A DNA stretch of 64,000 nucleotides, taken from positions 124,001 through 188,000 of the forward strand of contig NZ_CP036264.1 in NCBI RefSeq assembly GCF_008035925.1, given 5' to 3'. The stretch is from Stieleria maiorica (lineage in GTDB: Bacteria; Planctomycetota; Planctomycetia; Pirellulales; Pirellulaceae). The first letter of the stretch is position 1. Each line of letters begins with the position of its first letter. Shown here one piece after another: positions 55,747 to 64,000 of this stretch. The position numbers were made by a program, and so were the translations under genes. The notes under the pieces are model-generated. The model saw nothing but the letters and a program-made list of their open reading frames with translations. It did no database searches and was not told the origin of the DNA.

Positions 55747-56406
55747 TTACAACAAGATATCGGGTCGCTCGGTGTCCGGGGGGCTGCTTGCCGCCAAGGG
55801 TTCTTCAATCGCCGGGAAAAGGCCTGCTTCGCTTTCTGCCGCTTTGAGTGCCGCCTGGAATTGTTGGACGACCGGGCGGCTTGCCAGTTTCGGATTGATG
55901 TGCGGGCGAGCGTCCAGCAGGTGAGTCTGCGCCTGCTCGGCCGTCATGCCGCCGTACTTGATCAACCAGCACATCGCGATCGTCGCGCTGCGGGCACGGC
56001 CTGCTTTACAGTGAATGTAAACACTGTCGTTTTGCAGTTTGTACTTTTGTATGAACTCGACGGCGGCTTCCACATCGCGCAATTGCGGGTGCGTGAAATC
56101 GGTCGTCGGGATGTGCAGTTGCTCGATGCCGTGTTGTTCGTACTGCAGCATCGGGCCTTTGTACTCTTCGCAGGTGTTGACCACCGCACGCACGCCTTCA
56201 CCACGCAGCGATGCGACGTCACCGGCAAAGGGATACGCACCGACGATCACGTGGCTGTCGATGCGGTCCCACCAGTGGCGAAGATGCAACACGCGGCCCA
56301 GAAGAAAGTTCCAGGCGAGCGTCGGCCAGAAAACGATGCGGGCGTAAAGTCGAGCGAGCAAGGTGACGACGAAGGGTAGTTGGTGCGAACGGCCAGACCG
56401 GTCCAC
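55747..56406 (-). CDS. PTPMT1-type dual-specificity phosphatase (219 aa)
   Basis: The Cys-based motif HCKAGRARS (C-x5-R) is intact, with general-acid Asp likely in TTDFTHP. The flanking sequence (WDRIDSHVIVGAYPF, EQLHIPTTDF, SVYIHCKAGRARSATI) matches PTPMT1, which in mitochondria removes the phosphate from phosphatidylglycerol phosphate; from memory a bacterial member has been described in Rhodopirellula. A hydrophobic N-terminus may place it at the membrane. A role in cardiolipin/PG synthesis is likely. It is 37 bases from dprA on the same strand. Confidence 0.85.
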   Translation of the reverse strand: MDRSGRSHQLPFVVTLLARLYARIVFWPTLAWNFLLGRVLHLRHWWDRIDSHVIVGAYPFAGDVASLRGEGVRAVVNTCEEYKGPMLQYEQHGIEQLHIPTTDFTHPQLRDVEAAVEFIQKYKLQNDSVYIHCKAGRARSATIAMCWLIKYGGMTAEQAQTHLLDARPHINPKLASRPVVQQFQAALKAAESEAGLFPAIEEPLAASSPPDTERPDILL

Positions 56407-56498
56407 GATTCTACCGCATCAATCGGAAAACGATAATCGCGGGGACCACGTTTTGACACGCTGACTCCCGTCGCCGCCTCGACGAAACCCAGCGCGCC

Positions 56499-58046
56499 CT
56501 ACTCGGCGATGCAATACAGTGCCGATCCGCTGCGGAGATAAAGTCTGCCGTCGCTGACCGCCGGTGATCCGGAAAAGCCCGAATCATCGGTCAGCGTGTT
56601 GGTTTGTCGCAGTTCCATTTCGGGCGTCGCGCCAACGACATAGACTTCGCCGCCGGGTGCAACGACGTAGATCTTGCCGTCGGCCAGCACGGGCGTCGCG
56701 TATTCTTGGTTGCGTCGATCACCGAACCCGCCGCGACCCCCGCCGCCTCCAGGACGACCGCCGAATCCGCCGCCGGGACCACCTCCGGGACCGCCAAAGC
56801 CGCCCCGCCCGCGGCCTCCATCTCGCTCCCCATCACCGCCCCGATCACGGTCATCGCTCCGATCACGGTCACCGCCGGGGCCGCCGAAACCGCCGCCGGG
56901 GCGACCTCCGCCGCCGCGGTTCCCGCCGCCACCACGACTGGCGGCCAGCCGTTTTTGGTTGACCCGCTCGCCGGTTTTCGCGTCATAGCAGCTCAGTACA
57001 CCGCTATTGAAGACGTACAGGTGGCCATCGTGGTGGATCGGGGTCGCGAATCGACACGGGATATTGGCATCCCAGACCACGTGCGATTCATTGACGTCAC
57101 CCTTGCCCCCCGCCTTAACCGCTACTGCTTCACCGCTGCGACCACCCACTGCAACCACGACGTCGTCGATCACGATCGGGCTGGCCGAGGCGGTGTTGTC
57201 GGTGGTGCCCCGTGAATACCAACGCAATTTTCCGGTTTCGGGGTTCAGCCCCCAGACTTCGCCCGGGACGGTGATCACCAAATCGGTGCGGTCCGCGGCT
57301 TTGACCAGATTCGGCGTGCTCCACGTGCTGGCCAAATCGCCAGCGGGCGTGTTCCACACTTCTTTTCCAGTGGCCGCGTCAAAGGCGAACAGGGATTCGC
57401 TTTCGTCCGACGCATTGACGATCACCAGGGTCTGCGCGTCCGATTGATAAACGATCGGGCTGGACGCCGAACCCCAGCGTTGCTGGCCGCTGCCGGTGCC
57501 GACGCTGTTTCGCCAGATTTCGTTGCCCTCCAAATCAAACGCGATCACGCCGCTTTTGCCGAAGAAGGCGAACACGTGTTTACCGTCGCTGGTCGGCGTA
57601 TGGCTGGCGTAGCCGTGGGCGGGGACTCCCATCCCGCTGTAGGGATCTTCGGGTTGGACGGCATCGATCGTCTTGCTCCACAGCAGGTCGCCGGTCACCG
57701 CGTCGTAACAGGACAGGTGACGTTTCAGATCCTCGATCTTTTCGTCTTCACCGCCGGTGCCGTAGCCCGAGTAGCTGGTCACAAAGACCTTTCCGGCGAC
57801 GACGATCGGGCTGGAAACCCCTTGGCCGGGCAGGTCGGCTTTCCATTTGACGTTTTCGTTGTCGCTCCAGGTTTCGGGGACTTGTGTCGAATCGGGACTG
57901 ATCGAATTGCCTTGGGGGCCCAGGAATCGTCGCCATTCCGCCGCGCCGGCTGCCGACGCGACGACCAGACTTCCTGTTAGAACGACGGCGGGGACCAAGG
58001 GGCGCCGAAAGATCCACCCACGTTGGTGGCGAGTTTGGTCGGTCAT
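56499..58046 (-). CDS. Secreted PQQ-type beta-propeller with Gly/Arg/Asp-rich insert (515 aa)
   Basis: The ATG at 58046 has GGGAGC upstream and starts a signal sequence (PAVVLTGSLVVASAAGAAEW). Blades follow in WD/PQQ style with typical turns such as YDAVTGDLLWSKTID, FDAATGKEVWNTP, NPETGKLRWY and YDAKTGERVN. Between the penultimate and last blades (about 382-455) is an insert of about 70 residues made of Gly, Arg, Asp and Pro (GGDRDRSDDRDRGG and similar). This would be disordered and charged. There is no quinoprotein metal site, so it is probably a binding scaffold rather than a dehydrogenase. Confidence 0.88.
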   Translation of the reverse strand: MTDQTRHQRGWIFRRPLVPAVVLTGSLVVASAAGAAEWRRFLGPQGNSISPDSTQVPETWSDNENVKWKADLPGQGVSSPIVVAGKVFVTSYSGYGTGGEDEKIEDLKRHLSCYDAVTGDLLWSKTIDAVQPEDPYSGMGVPAHGYASHTPTSDGKHVFAFFGKSGVIAFDLEGNEIWRNSVGTGSGQQRWGSASSPIVYQSDAQTLVIVNASDESESLFAFDAATGKEVWNTPAGDLASTWSTPNLVKAADRTDLVITVPGEVWGLNPETGKLRWYSRGTTDNTASASPIVIDDVVVAVGGRSGEAVAVKAGGKGDVNESHVVWDANIPCRFATPIHHDGHLYVFNSGVLSCYDAKTGERVNQKRLAASRGGGGNRGGGGRPGGGFGGPGGDRDRSDDRDRGGDGERDGGRGRGGFGGPGGGPGGGFGGRPGGGGGRGGFGDRRNQEYATPVLADGKIYVVAPGGEVYVVGATPEMELRQTNTLTDDSGFSGSPAVSDGRLYLRSGSALYCIAE

Positions 58047-58805
58047 GGCAGAACAGCTCCCGAGCAGAAGAAAATGGAGAAGAAGAACCCGCAGAGTGCG
58101 GTCAGCGCAACTAAACCCCGACCAGACAGAGAAGTTTCGAAGGATCAGCGTCGTCCCGCCCCGCAACCGGGGACAGACCCCGGCGAAATGCTCGCAAAGC
58201 TCCGGTGGGGACAGACCCCAGGAGGATCACGATCCGGGGACAGACCCCGGCGGAGCGGGGACAGACCCCGGGCGAATGCTGACCCCGGGCGAATGCTTGC
58301 AACGCCCTGAATCGGGGACAGACCCCGCGAGAATTGCTAGCTGAATGTGCCCACGGATGGCAAAGCGTACCCACGGATAGGTCGCGGCAGGGGATCCGTG
58401 GGTACGCCCTGCCATCCGTGGGTTCTCTCTCCGTCAGCCGAATCCCTTAGGGACAGGTCCCGATCCCGTGGGGACAGACCCCGATCCGTTGGGGACAGAC
58501 CCCGGCGGAATGCTGACCCCGGCGGAATGCTCAGTCGGGGACAGACCCCGAGGCAAGCGGGGACAGACCCCGGTGGAGTGGGGCGGAGGATTCTCGGCTT
58601 CGGGGGTCGCGTGTCGGGGATTGGCGGTCAAAAACCATTCCAAAGGTCGTGAATTGCACTCTGCTGCTGATCCGGTGGTTCGTAGAATGTTTGGGCAATG
58701 AAGAAACCTGACTCCCAATCCCTGCCTGATTCTCACGCCCCGACCGGCGGAATCGAAGCCTCCTCACCCACCGTTACTCCCCCCGCACCTCTCAAGATCT
58801 CACTG
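58047..58805. repeat. Gene-free stretch with GGGGACAGACCCC array
   Basis: About ten copies (some degenerate) of the palindromic GGGGACAGACCCCGG between 58167 and 58575, at uneven distances, interleaved with the shorter GACCCCGGGCGAATGCT. In the middle, 58350-58422, is an inverted repeat with arms CCCACGGATGGC and CCATCCGTGGG plus an inner pair GTACCCACGGAT / ATCCGTGGGTAC. No gene. Two further array motifs are at 41.5 and 41.8 kb. Confidence 0.8.
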
Positions 58806-59969
58806 ATGAAACGTATCGCCCTGTTTGCCGTTTGTTGTGCCGTTGTCGCCGCGTTGACTTTGCGACCGGCCGAAGCCGAACCCTCGCTCGGGATCGGATC
58901 GAAAGCTCCCGCATTGGACATCGAGCACTATTTCCACGAAGACGACACGCGTGTGTCCGAATTCAAAGCGGGCAATGTCTACGTCGTCGAATTCTGGGCC
59001 ACTTGGTGTGGACCCTGCATCGCCAGCATGCCGCACCTGGCCGAGTTGCAAACCAAACATCGCAATGACGGCGTCCAAATCATCAGTATTTCGGATGAGA
59101 CGGTCGATGAAGTCGAAGCTTTGCTGGCAAAACCCTATCCCGGCAAAGACGTCTCGTTCGCCGAAGTCACCCTGCCGTACACGCTGACGACCGACCCTGA
59201 CGGATCGACCCAACGCGATTACATGGAAGCCGCCGGCCAGAACGGCATCCCGACGTCATTCCTGGTCGGCAAGACGGGTATCATCGAATGGATCGGCCAC
59301 CCGGGTGAACTGGAAGAGCCGCTGGGGGCCGTTCTGAACGACAGCTGGGACCGCGAAGCCTTTAAAGCGGAAATCGAACGCGAGCAAAAGTTCCAGGAAA
59401 TCCTTCAAGGGCTGGATCAACTCGCCGGTCGTGGACGGTTCGACGAGGCCAGCAAAATGCTCGCCGACCAAATCGCCGAGACCGACGACGCGGACTTGAA
59501 AGAACGGCTGACCACGGTTCAACGCGTCGTCCAGCCGCAATTCAACTTCCTGTCCGGCAATCCGACCGAAGCCGACTTTGCGTTCTATCGAGAGGAACGC
59601 AAGGCGACCGAGGGGAATCCCCAAGCGTTGTTCCGCCACGCGATGACGCTTTACAACATCGTTCAAAACGGTGGAAAGATCGGACCGCTCGGCGGCGAAG
59701 TGATCGAAGCGCTGCGAAAGGAAATGGAAAACATCGAAGACGACGGCAAGGTCGCGATGCTGGAACTGATCGCGCGGTTGCATGCGGTCGAGGAGCGTTG
59801 GGACGAAGCCATCAAAGCCGCCGAACAAGGCGTGGAGCTTGCCGACGGGGTTTCGCGAAGCCAAAAGCAACGCATGTCGCTGTTGTTGGAGGATTTGAAG
59901 TCCAACCTGGAACAGGAATCGGACGGCGATTCAAAGAGCGATTCGGAAGAACCCGCAACCGAAGAGTGA
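58806..59969 (+). CDS. TlpA-like thioredoxin with C-terminal helical domain (387 aa)
   Basis: The ATG at 58806 is preferred because a signal peptide (MKRIALFAVCCAVVAALTL) begins there; an in-frame ATG at 58698 would add 36 residues ahead of it. The thioredoxin domain (about 25-165) carries the redox motif WCGPC in VEFWATWCGPCIASMPHL, with the cis-Pro in GIPTSFLVG. A helical, TPR-like part of about 200 residues follows, acidic at the end (SDSEEPATEE). Exported reductases of this kind assist disulphide exchange or cytochrome maturation; no cytochrome genes are nearby. Confidence 0.9.
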   Translation: MKRIALFAVCCAVVAALTLRPAEAEPSLGIGSKAPALDIEHYFHEDDTRVSEFKAGNVYVVEFWATWCGPCIASMPHLAELQTKHRNDGVQIISISDETVDEVEALLAKPYPGKDVSFAEVTLPYTLTTDPDGSTQRDYMEAAGQNGIPTSFLVGKTGIIEWIGHPGELEEPLGAVLNDSWDREAFKAEIEREQKFQEILQGLDQLAGRGRFDEASKMLADQIAETDDADLKERLTTVQRVVQPQFNFLSGNPTEADFAFYREERKATEGNPQALFRHAMTLYNIVQNGGKIGPLGGEVIEALRKEMENIEDDGKVAMLELIARLHAVEERWDEAIKAAEQGVELADGVSRSQKQRMSLLLEDLKSNLEQESDGDSKSDSEEPATEE

Positions 59970-59973
59970 ATCG

Positions 59974-60960
59974 TTGACCGCTGAGCCAACTCCACCGCAT
60001 CCGCCTTCCCAACGCCCGCTCCTGGCCTGGATGCAACTGGTTCGTCTGCCCAACGTGTTCACGGTGTTGGCCGACGTGGGGGCGGCGTTCCTGTTGGTCG
60101 CCGGCGGGCCGGCACCGCCGGTGCGGTTCGCGCTGGTGCTCGCCGCCGGCGTCGCGCTCTATTGGGCCGGCATGGTCCTGAACGATGTTTTCGATTTGGA
60201 GAAAGACAAGGCGGAGCGGAAAATGCGGCCGATCGCCAGTGGCGCGATCTCGGTCAACACCGCTAAGTCCGCCGGTTGGGCGTTTTTGATTCTGGGTGTG
60301 TTGTTGGCATCGGCATCGGGATACGTGCCTGCCGCCGGTCACGCGACGACCTGGTTGCCGGCGGCGATCGCGGTGGCGTTGGCCGGATTGATTGTGGCCT
60401 ATAACGGGCCGCTCAAACCGACGCCGATCGCGCCGGCGGCGATGGGCGGCTGCCGCGTGCTCAGCTTTCTCTTGGGCGCGTCTCCCCTGTTGGAGCTCGC
60501 CGAAGGGATGCCGCTTGTTCCGCGACACGTCCTGGCCATCGCGCTGGGATTCGGTGTGTACGTGATGGGAATCACCACGGTGGCCCGCGACGAAGCGGTC
60601 GGCGGTCACTTGGTCAACCTGCGGACCGGCTTTGTCGTGATGCTGATCGGCGGTGTGATGTTGGCACTGGCACCCGGATTTGCTCCGCCGGAAACCCGCG
60701 CCTCTTGGACGGTGCCGTCGGCGGGTCAGTTCGGAATGTTGATCGGGTTGATTCTGTTTCCGATTTTTCTGCGCGGGTTGCGGGCCCAAATGAATCCCGA
60801 ACCGGCGGTGATCGGAAATCTGATTCGGATCAGCATTTTGACGATCATCCCGTTGTCGGCGGCGTTCGCGTTTTTGGGTGCCGGACCGGTCTGGGCCGTG
60901 ATCGTCTTTGCGCTCGTCGCCCCGGCGTTGTTGCTTGCGACGCGATTGCGGGTGACGTGA
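59974..60960 (+). CDS. UbiA-family prenyltransferase (328 aa)
   Basis: TTG start, 4 bases after the previous stop. Eight to nine membrane helices. The prenyl-diphosphate/Mg site is NDVFDLEKDKAERKMRPIASG around residues 68-88, the classical N-D-x-x-D motif followed by RP; the second Asp site is weaker (VARDEAVGG). The acceptor is unknown. The next gene follows after a single base, so the two probably work on one pathway. Confidence 0.9.
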   Translation: MTAEPTPPHPPSQRPLLAWMQLVRLPNVFTVLADVGAAFLLVAGGPAPPVRFALVLAAGVALYWAGMVLNDVFDLEKDKAERKMRPIASGAISVNTAKSAGWAFLILGVLLASASGYVPAAGHATTWLPAAIAVALAGLIVAYNGPLKPTPIAPAAMGGCRVLSFLLGASPLLELAEGMPLVPRHVLAIALGFGVYVMGITTVARDEAVGGHLVNLRTGFVVMLIGGVMLALAPGFAPPETRASWTVPSAGQFGMLIGLILFPIFLRGLRAQMNPEPAVIGNLIRISILTIIPLSAAFAFLGAGPVWAVIVFALVAPALLLATRLRVT

Positions 60961-60961
60961 G

Positions 60962-61813
60962 ATGACGCCGGGGTTCCATTGCAGCAGTCTGGAGTTCCAC
61001 CAACCGACGACGTTGATCCCCAAGCTGGCTGAGCTGGGATTCGGCGCCGTTGCGATTCGGCCCTGTCGTGGACGCTGGGATCTGGACACACCCTGGTTCG
61101 ACGCGGTGTCGGCGGAGATCGCAGGGACGGCCAAGGAGCACGGGGTCGCGATCGTGATCGACCTGGATGCGTTGTTCTACGATGATCCGGACAGCATTGA
61201 TCCCTATTCCCTGGCCAGCCAAGACGCGGCGATTCGGGATGCGGCGGCCGCCCAGATTCGCCGCTGGATCGAACGGACGGCAGAAATGGGCGCGGTCGCA
61301 ACCACGTTTTCCACAGGCCGCGTGTGCCCGCGCGAGCGCGATGCGGCGGAGACGGATGATCACGGCGAACAAATTTTGGAGCGGTTGGCTGGCGCGATCA
61401 GCCCGCTGGTGCAGCTGGCGTCGTCGTTGGGCGTGAACCTGGCGTTGCGGCCGGTGTCCGAGCATGCGATCGCCACGGTGGCCCATTTCGAGCGTTTCGG
61501 ACAATGGATCGGGACCGACGCGGCGTTGGGTTTGGCGGCCGATGTCGGGGAGATGTTATTGGGAGGCGAATTCCCGATCGGCGCCCGGTTGGCACGGTTA
61601 CAGCACCGATTGAGTTGCGTGTATCTGTGCGAACCGGATTTGGAACGCGGTTGTGACCAGCGGTTCGGTCATGGCGACATCGACTTGGGGCGGGTCTGGG
61701 AAGTGATGACCGAGAGCGGGTACGGCGGCCCGGCGGTGTTCCGTTGTTGCGGTCACGGGCGATTGGGGTTGGTGTCGGCGCGGGAGGCGTTGGCGTTGTT
61801 GGATCCGTCGTGA
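60962..61813 (+). CDS. TIM-barrel protein, sugar isomerase/AP-endonuclease-2-like (283 aa)
   Basis: Starts one base after the UbiA stop. Shape and motifs (CSSLEFHQPTTLIPKLAEL, FGAVAIRPCRGRWD, VIDLDALFYDD, LRPVSEHAIATVAHFERFG) fit the xylose-isomerase-like TIM-barrel family. The region LGLAADVGEMLLGGE and the HGDIDLGRVW segment supply likely metal ligands. Substrate unknown. Its tight link to UbiA suggests that it prepares or modifies the acceptor. Confidence 0.78.
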   Translation: MTPGFHCSSLEFHQPTTLIPKLAELGFGAVAIRPCRGRWDLDTPWFDAVSAEIAGTAKEHGVAIVIDLDALFYDDPDSIDPYSLASQDAAIRDAAAAQIRRWIERTAEMGAVATTFSTGRVCPRERDAAETDDHGEQILERLAGAISPLVQLASSLGVNLALRPVSEHAIATVAHFERFGQWIGTDAALGLAADVGEMLLGGEFPIGARLARLQHRLSCVYLCEPDLERGCDQRFGHGDIDLGRVWEVMTESGYGGPAVFRCCGHGRLGLVSAREALALLDPS

Positions 61814-62180
61814 CGGATGCGGAACTTCGAGGGGCTTTCCGTCTCATGACGGTCGCTGCTGTCGGGGTGCGATGGCTCTTCCGGGCCGTCGTCCGTGGGA
61901 CTCCGCGCGACGACCTGGAAAGGACGTCGTACCGGCGAGCAGCTGCGAATTCCGAGATCGATGTTGACTCAAACCCCGTGAAACACGAAAAAAGAGTTTC
62001 ACGAGGGCGAATCTGCTGGACCCTGTTGGTTGGACAGTCGTATCATGAATTTGACCCCGGAACGTCCCCGCTTTCGGGCGGAGGGCGACCGGGTGGTCGC
62101 CGGCGCGACAATGGTAGGCGGCCAATCAAGCAGCCTGTGACTCGGCCTTGGGCCGGCGGGCGAGGCGGCAGGTAGAGACG
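61814..62180. other. Intergenic region, no gene recognised
   Basis: About 370 bases. GTCGTCCGTGGGAC / GCGACGACCTGG near 61889-61920 can form a stem. GTGAAACACG / GTTTCACGAG near 61979-62006 can form another. Neither has a U-run. No coding frame is convincing. Confidence 0.4.
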
Positions 62181-62471
62181 ATGGTGATGGAATTATTGAG
62201 TGATCCGGCCGTGAAGGCTGGTCTTGCACTGCTGATTTTGATCATCGTGTCTGCGGCCGCATTTTTCCTTGTGTCAAGGTTGCGCGACTACACCAATGGA
62301 GACTGGGATTCGACCTCCGATGACCTCTTAAACTTGGAAGAAATGCGTTTGAAAGGTGACATCAGCGAGGAGGAATTCCGAACAATACAGGCAGCATCCC
62401 ACGGTTCCGACGAAGGGGACGCTCCGGAGGAACGCTCGACCGCCGAGACGGCGGCCGGTCGTAACGATTGA
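62181..62471 (+). CDS. Small membrane protein with SHOCT-like C-terminus (96 aa)
   Basis: ATG at 62181 (or 62187). A single membrane helix (about 12-33; LALLILIIVSAAAFFLVSRL) leads to a soluble tail with LLNLEEMRLKGDISEEEFRT, a good match to the SHOCT motif found at the end of many membrane and lipoproteins. The last 25 residues are polar and acidic. Function unknown. Confidence 0.72.
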   Translation: MVMELLSDPAVKAGLALLILIIVSAAAFFLVSRLRDYTNGDWDSTSDDLLNLEEMRLKGDISEEEFRTIQAASHGSDEGDAPEERSTAETAAGRND

Positions 62472-62894
62472 GACGATCTTCGTCGGATTGAACCTTCCAT
62501 TGATTCAGTGACGAATCAATTTGTTTCGACGTGCACGATGCCACCTTTTCCGCAGTTGGCCCTCCCAATATTCCTGGGCAATCGGCTTCGGAAACCATTT
62601 ACCCACTAAGTTTACCAACCAGGGCTCAGGCATCCGTTACGGACGACTCTTTTAACTCACCTCCCGCTCGGAAGCGGATGGCGCATCACCGGATGCATCA
62701 TCGTCTTCCCAGCAATGACGCAAAAGAGATGCTTGGGCTGTGGGCCGAACCGTTTGAAGCTTTCAATCGGCGCGTCCCGCGCTTGTCGACTGGATACGTA
62801 GCGTGGCGGAGGATCGGCTTGGGCCGGTCCCCCAACACCTTCCCTACGTGGTCGACCGGCGGACGAGTCGATTAGAGCACATAAGGAGTCGTTT
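62472..62894. other. clpX upstream region, no gene recognised
   Basis: About 420 bases without a believable gene on either strand. tig and clpP, often found upstream of clpX, are absent. AAGGAG six bases before the clpX ATG is a good ribosome site. Confidence 0.4.
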
Positions 62895-64000
62895 ATGCCC
62901 GTCAAGGATAACAACAGTACCACGCGCAGTAGCTCGTCGAACAAGAAGAACGCGTTCTGTTCCTTCTGCCGAAAGAGCTATCGTGACGTCGGTCCATTGG
63001 TCGAAGGGCCAGGCGACGTTTATATCTGCGCCGAATGTATTGATCTGTGCCAGTCGATCCTGGAACAGGAGGAGCGCCGTCGCGGTCCGAGCAAACAGCT
63101 GTTCAGCGACATCCCCTCGCCGCGCAAGATCGTCGAGCACCTGGACGAATACGTGATCGGCCAAGCGTCCGCCAAACGTGTCTTGGCTGTCGCCGTCCAC
63201 AATCACTACAAGCGATTGACCAGTGATTGGGAAGGCAGCAGCGATGTCGAGATCGAAAAGAGCAACATCCTGTTGGTCGGACCGACCGGCAGCGGTAAAA
63301 CGCTGTTGGCCCGCTCGCTGGCCCGCATGTTGGACGTGCCCTTTGCGATCGGCGACGCGACGACGTTGACCGAAGCCGGCTACGTCGGTGAAGACGTCGA
63401 GAACCTGTTGCTGAAACTGTTGCACGCGGCCGACTTCGACGTCGAAGCCGCCCAGCGAGGCATCTTGTACATCGACGAGGTCGACAAGATCGGCAAGACC
63501 GGGGGCAACGTCTCGATCACACGCGACGTGTCCGGTGAAGGCGTCCAGCAAAGTCTGCTCAAGATGCTCGAAGGCACCGTGGCCAACGTGCCGCCCCAAG
63601 GCGGACGGAAGCATCCCGAGCAGCAGTACATCCAGTTGGACACCAGCAACATCCTGTTCATCGTCGGCGGAACCTTCGTCGGGATCGTAGACATCATTCG
63701 TGACCGACTGGGTCACAAGACGCTCGGCTTCGGCGAAGGCGCCGGACGTTTGAACGAGCAGACGCACAGCGAGTTGGTCGCCGAGATTCAAGTCGAGGAC
63801 GTCATGCAGTTCGGACTGATCCCCGAGCTTGTCGGACGTCTGCCGGTCGTCAGTTACCTGCAAGAACTCGATGAAGAGGGCTTGGTCCAAGTCCTGCGTG
63901 AACCGAAAAACGCGCTAACCAAACAGTTCGAAGCGCTGTTCAAGATGGAGAATTGCGAGTTGCACTTCACCGATGGAGCACTGCACCAGATCGCCCGCAA
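62895..64000 (+). CDS. clpX: ClpX, ATP-dependent protease ATPase subunit (3' end outside window)
   Basis: Unfolds proteins for ClpP. The ATG at 62895 has AAGGAG. The N-terminal zinc domain has C22-x2-C25 and C45-x2-C48 (FCSFC, ICAEC). The AAA+ domain has [53 protein letters not shown] and [13 protein letters not shown]. 368 complete codons are visible and the frame is open at the edge, so roughly the last 50-60 residues are missing. An Asn/Ser/Thr-rich extension of 18 residues precedes the zinc domain. Confidence 0.97.
   Translation, partial: MPVKDNNSTTRSSSSNKKNAFCSFCRKSYRDVGPLVEGPGDVYICAECIDLCQSILEQEERRRGPSKQLFSDIPSPRKIVEHLDEYVIGQASAKRVLAVAVHNHYKRLTSDWEGSSDVEIEKSNILLVGPTGSGKTLLARSLARMLDVPFAIGDATTLTEAGYVGEDVENLLLKLLHAADFDVEAAQRGILYIDEVDKIGKTGGNVSITRDVSGEGVQQSLLKMLEGTVANVPPQGGRKHPEQQYIQLDTSNILFIVGGTFVGIVDIIRDRLGHKTLGFGEGAGRLNEQTHSELVAEIQVEDVMQFGLIPELVGRLPVVSYLQELDEEGLVQVLREPKNALTKQFEALFKMENCELHFTDGALHQIAR

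Noticed and set aside
58167..58575. CRISPR array
   Set aside because: The repeated unit is a short palindrome with irregular spacing and no cas genes are nearby.

Overview
The window looks like chromosomal DNA of a Planctomycetota bacterium, most likely of the Rhodopirellula/Pirellulaceae group. This is inferred from its high GC content, many secreted proteins of unknown function, a YTV-repeat envelope protein at 20703-22739, a large membrane Ser/Thr kinase with TPR-like repeats, a PTPMT1-type phosphatase, scattered housekeeping genes with few long operons, and families of short palindromic repeats between genes. No tRNA, rRNA, CRISPR array, transposase or prophage gene was recognised.

Layout. 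1-10 kb: a partial and a complete paralogous ABC-2-like membrane protein, a secreted PDZ protein, a Gly/Ser-rich secreted protein and the receptor kinase. 9.3-16.7 kb: a secreted protein overlapping a vWA membrane protein, metK, a metallophosphoesterase, the ribosomal block rplA-rplJ-rplL with its terminator, and a CinA/PncC amidase. 16.8-22.8 kb: a membrane protein, a PAS-GAF-REC signalling protein, about 1.1 kb with no clear gene, and the YTV protein with a strong terminator. 23.0-28.4 kb: four genes joined by ATGA stop/start overlaps that look like an ABC-2 export system. 28.4-41.2 kb: SNF2/SWIM helicase, E2 of 2-oxoglutarate dehydrogenase, proC, argB, argF, rph, a Sua5/TsaC enzyme, a secreted protein and an alternative GlmU. 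41.2-46 kb: a repeat-rich accessory stretch with an apparently AT-richer secreted gene and a double NIPSNAP protein, then lipA and smpB. 46-56.4 kb: an ABC ATPase/FtsX-type permease pair, an MFS transporter, two envelope proteins, a DNA methyltransferase fused to a degenerate GIY-YIG domain, dprA and the PTPMT1-like phosphatase. 56.5-64 kb: a PQQ-type propeller with a Gly/Arg/Asp-rich insert, an array of a short palindrome, a TlpA-like thioredoxin, a UbiA prenyltransferase with a TIM-barrel partner, a SHOCT-like peptide, and clpX running off the right end.

The most unusual content is the repeats. Five copies of a double-armed GGTCAAAAAAT inverted repeat lie in intergenic gaps, four of them 60-125 bp after a stop codon. 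A second motif, GTAGCGGAA, supplies the TAG stop codon of three unrelated genes. A core of about 250 bp occurs twice in opposite orientation, and about ten copies of GGGGACAGACCCC are packed into 420 bp. The best protein-level oddity is the methyltransferase whose C-terminal GIY-YIG domain has lost its catalytic glutamate.

Functional links. argB and argF serve arginine synthesis, proC proline synthesis, and lipA makes the lipoyl group carried by the E2 protein. The 23-28 kb operon and the 46-48 kb pair are probably envelope transporters. dprA and the methyltransferase both act on DNA. All functions are read from sequence motifs only.
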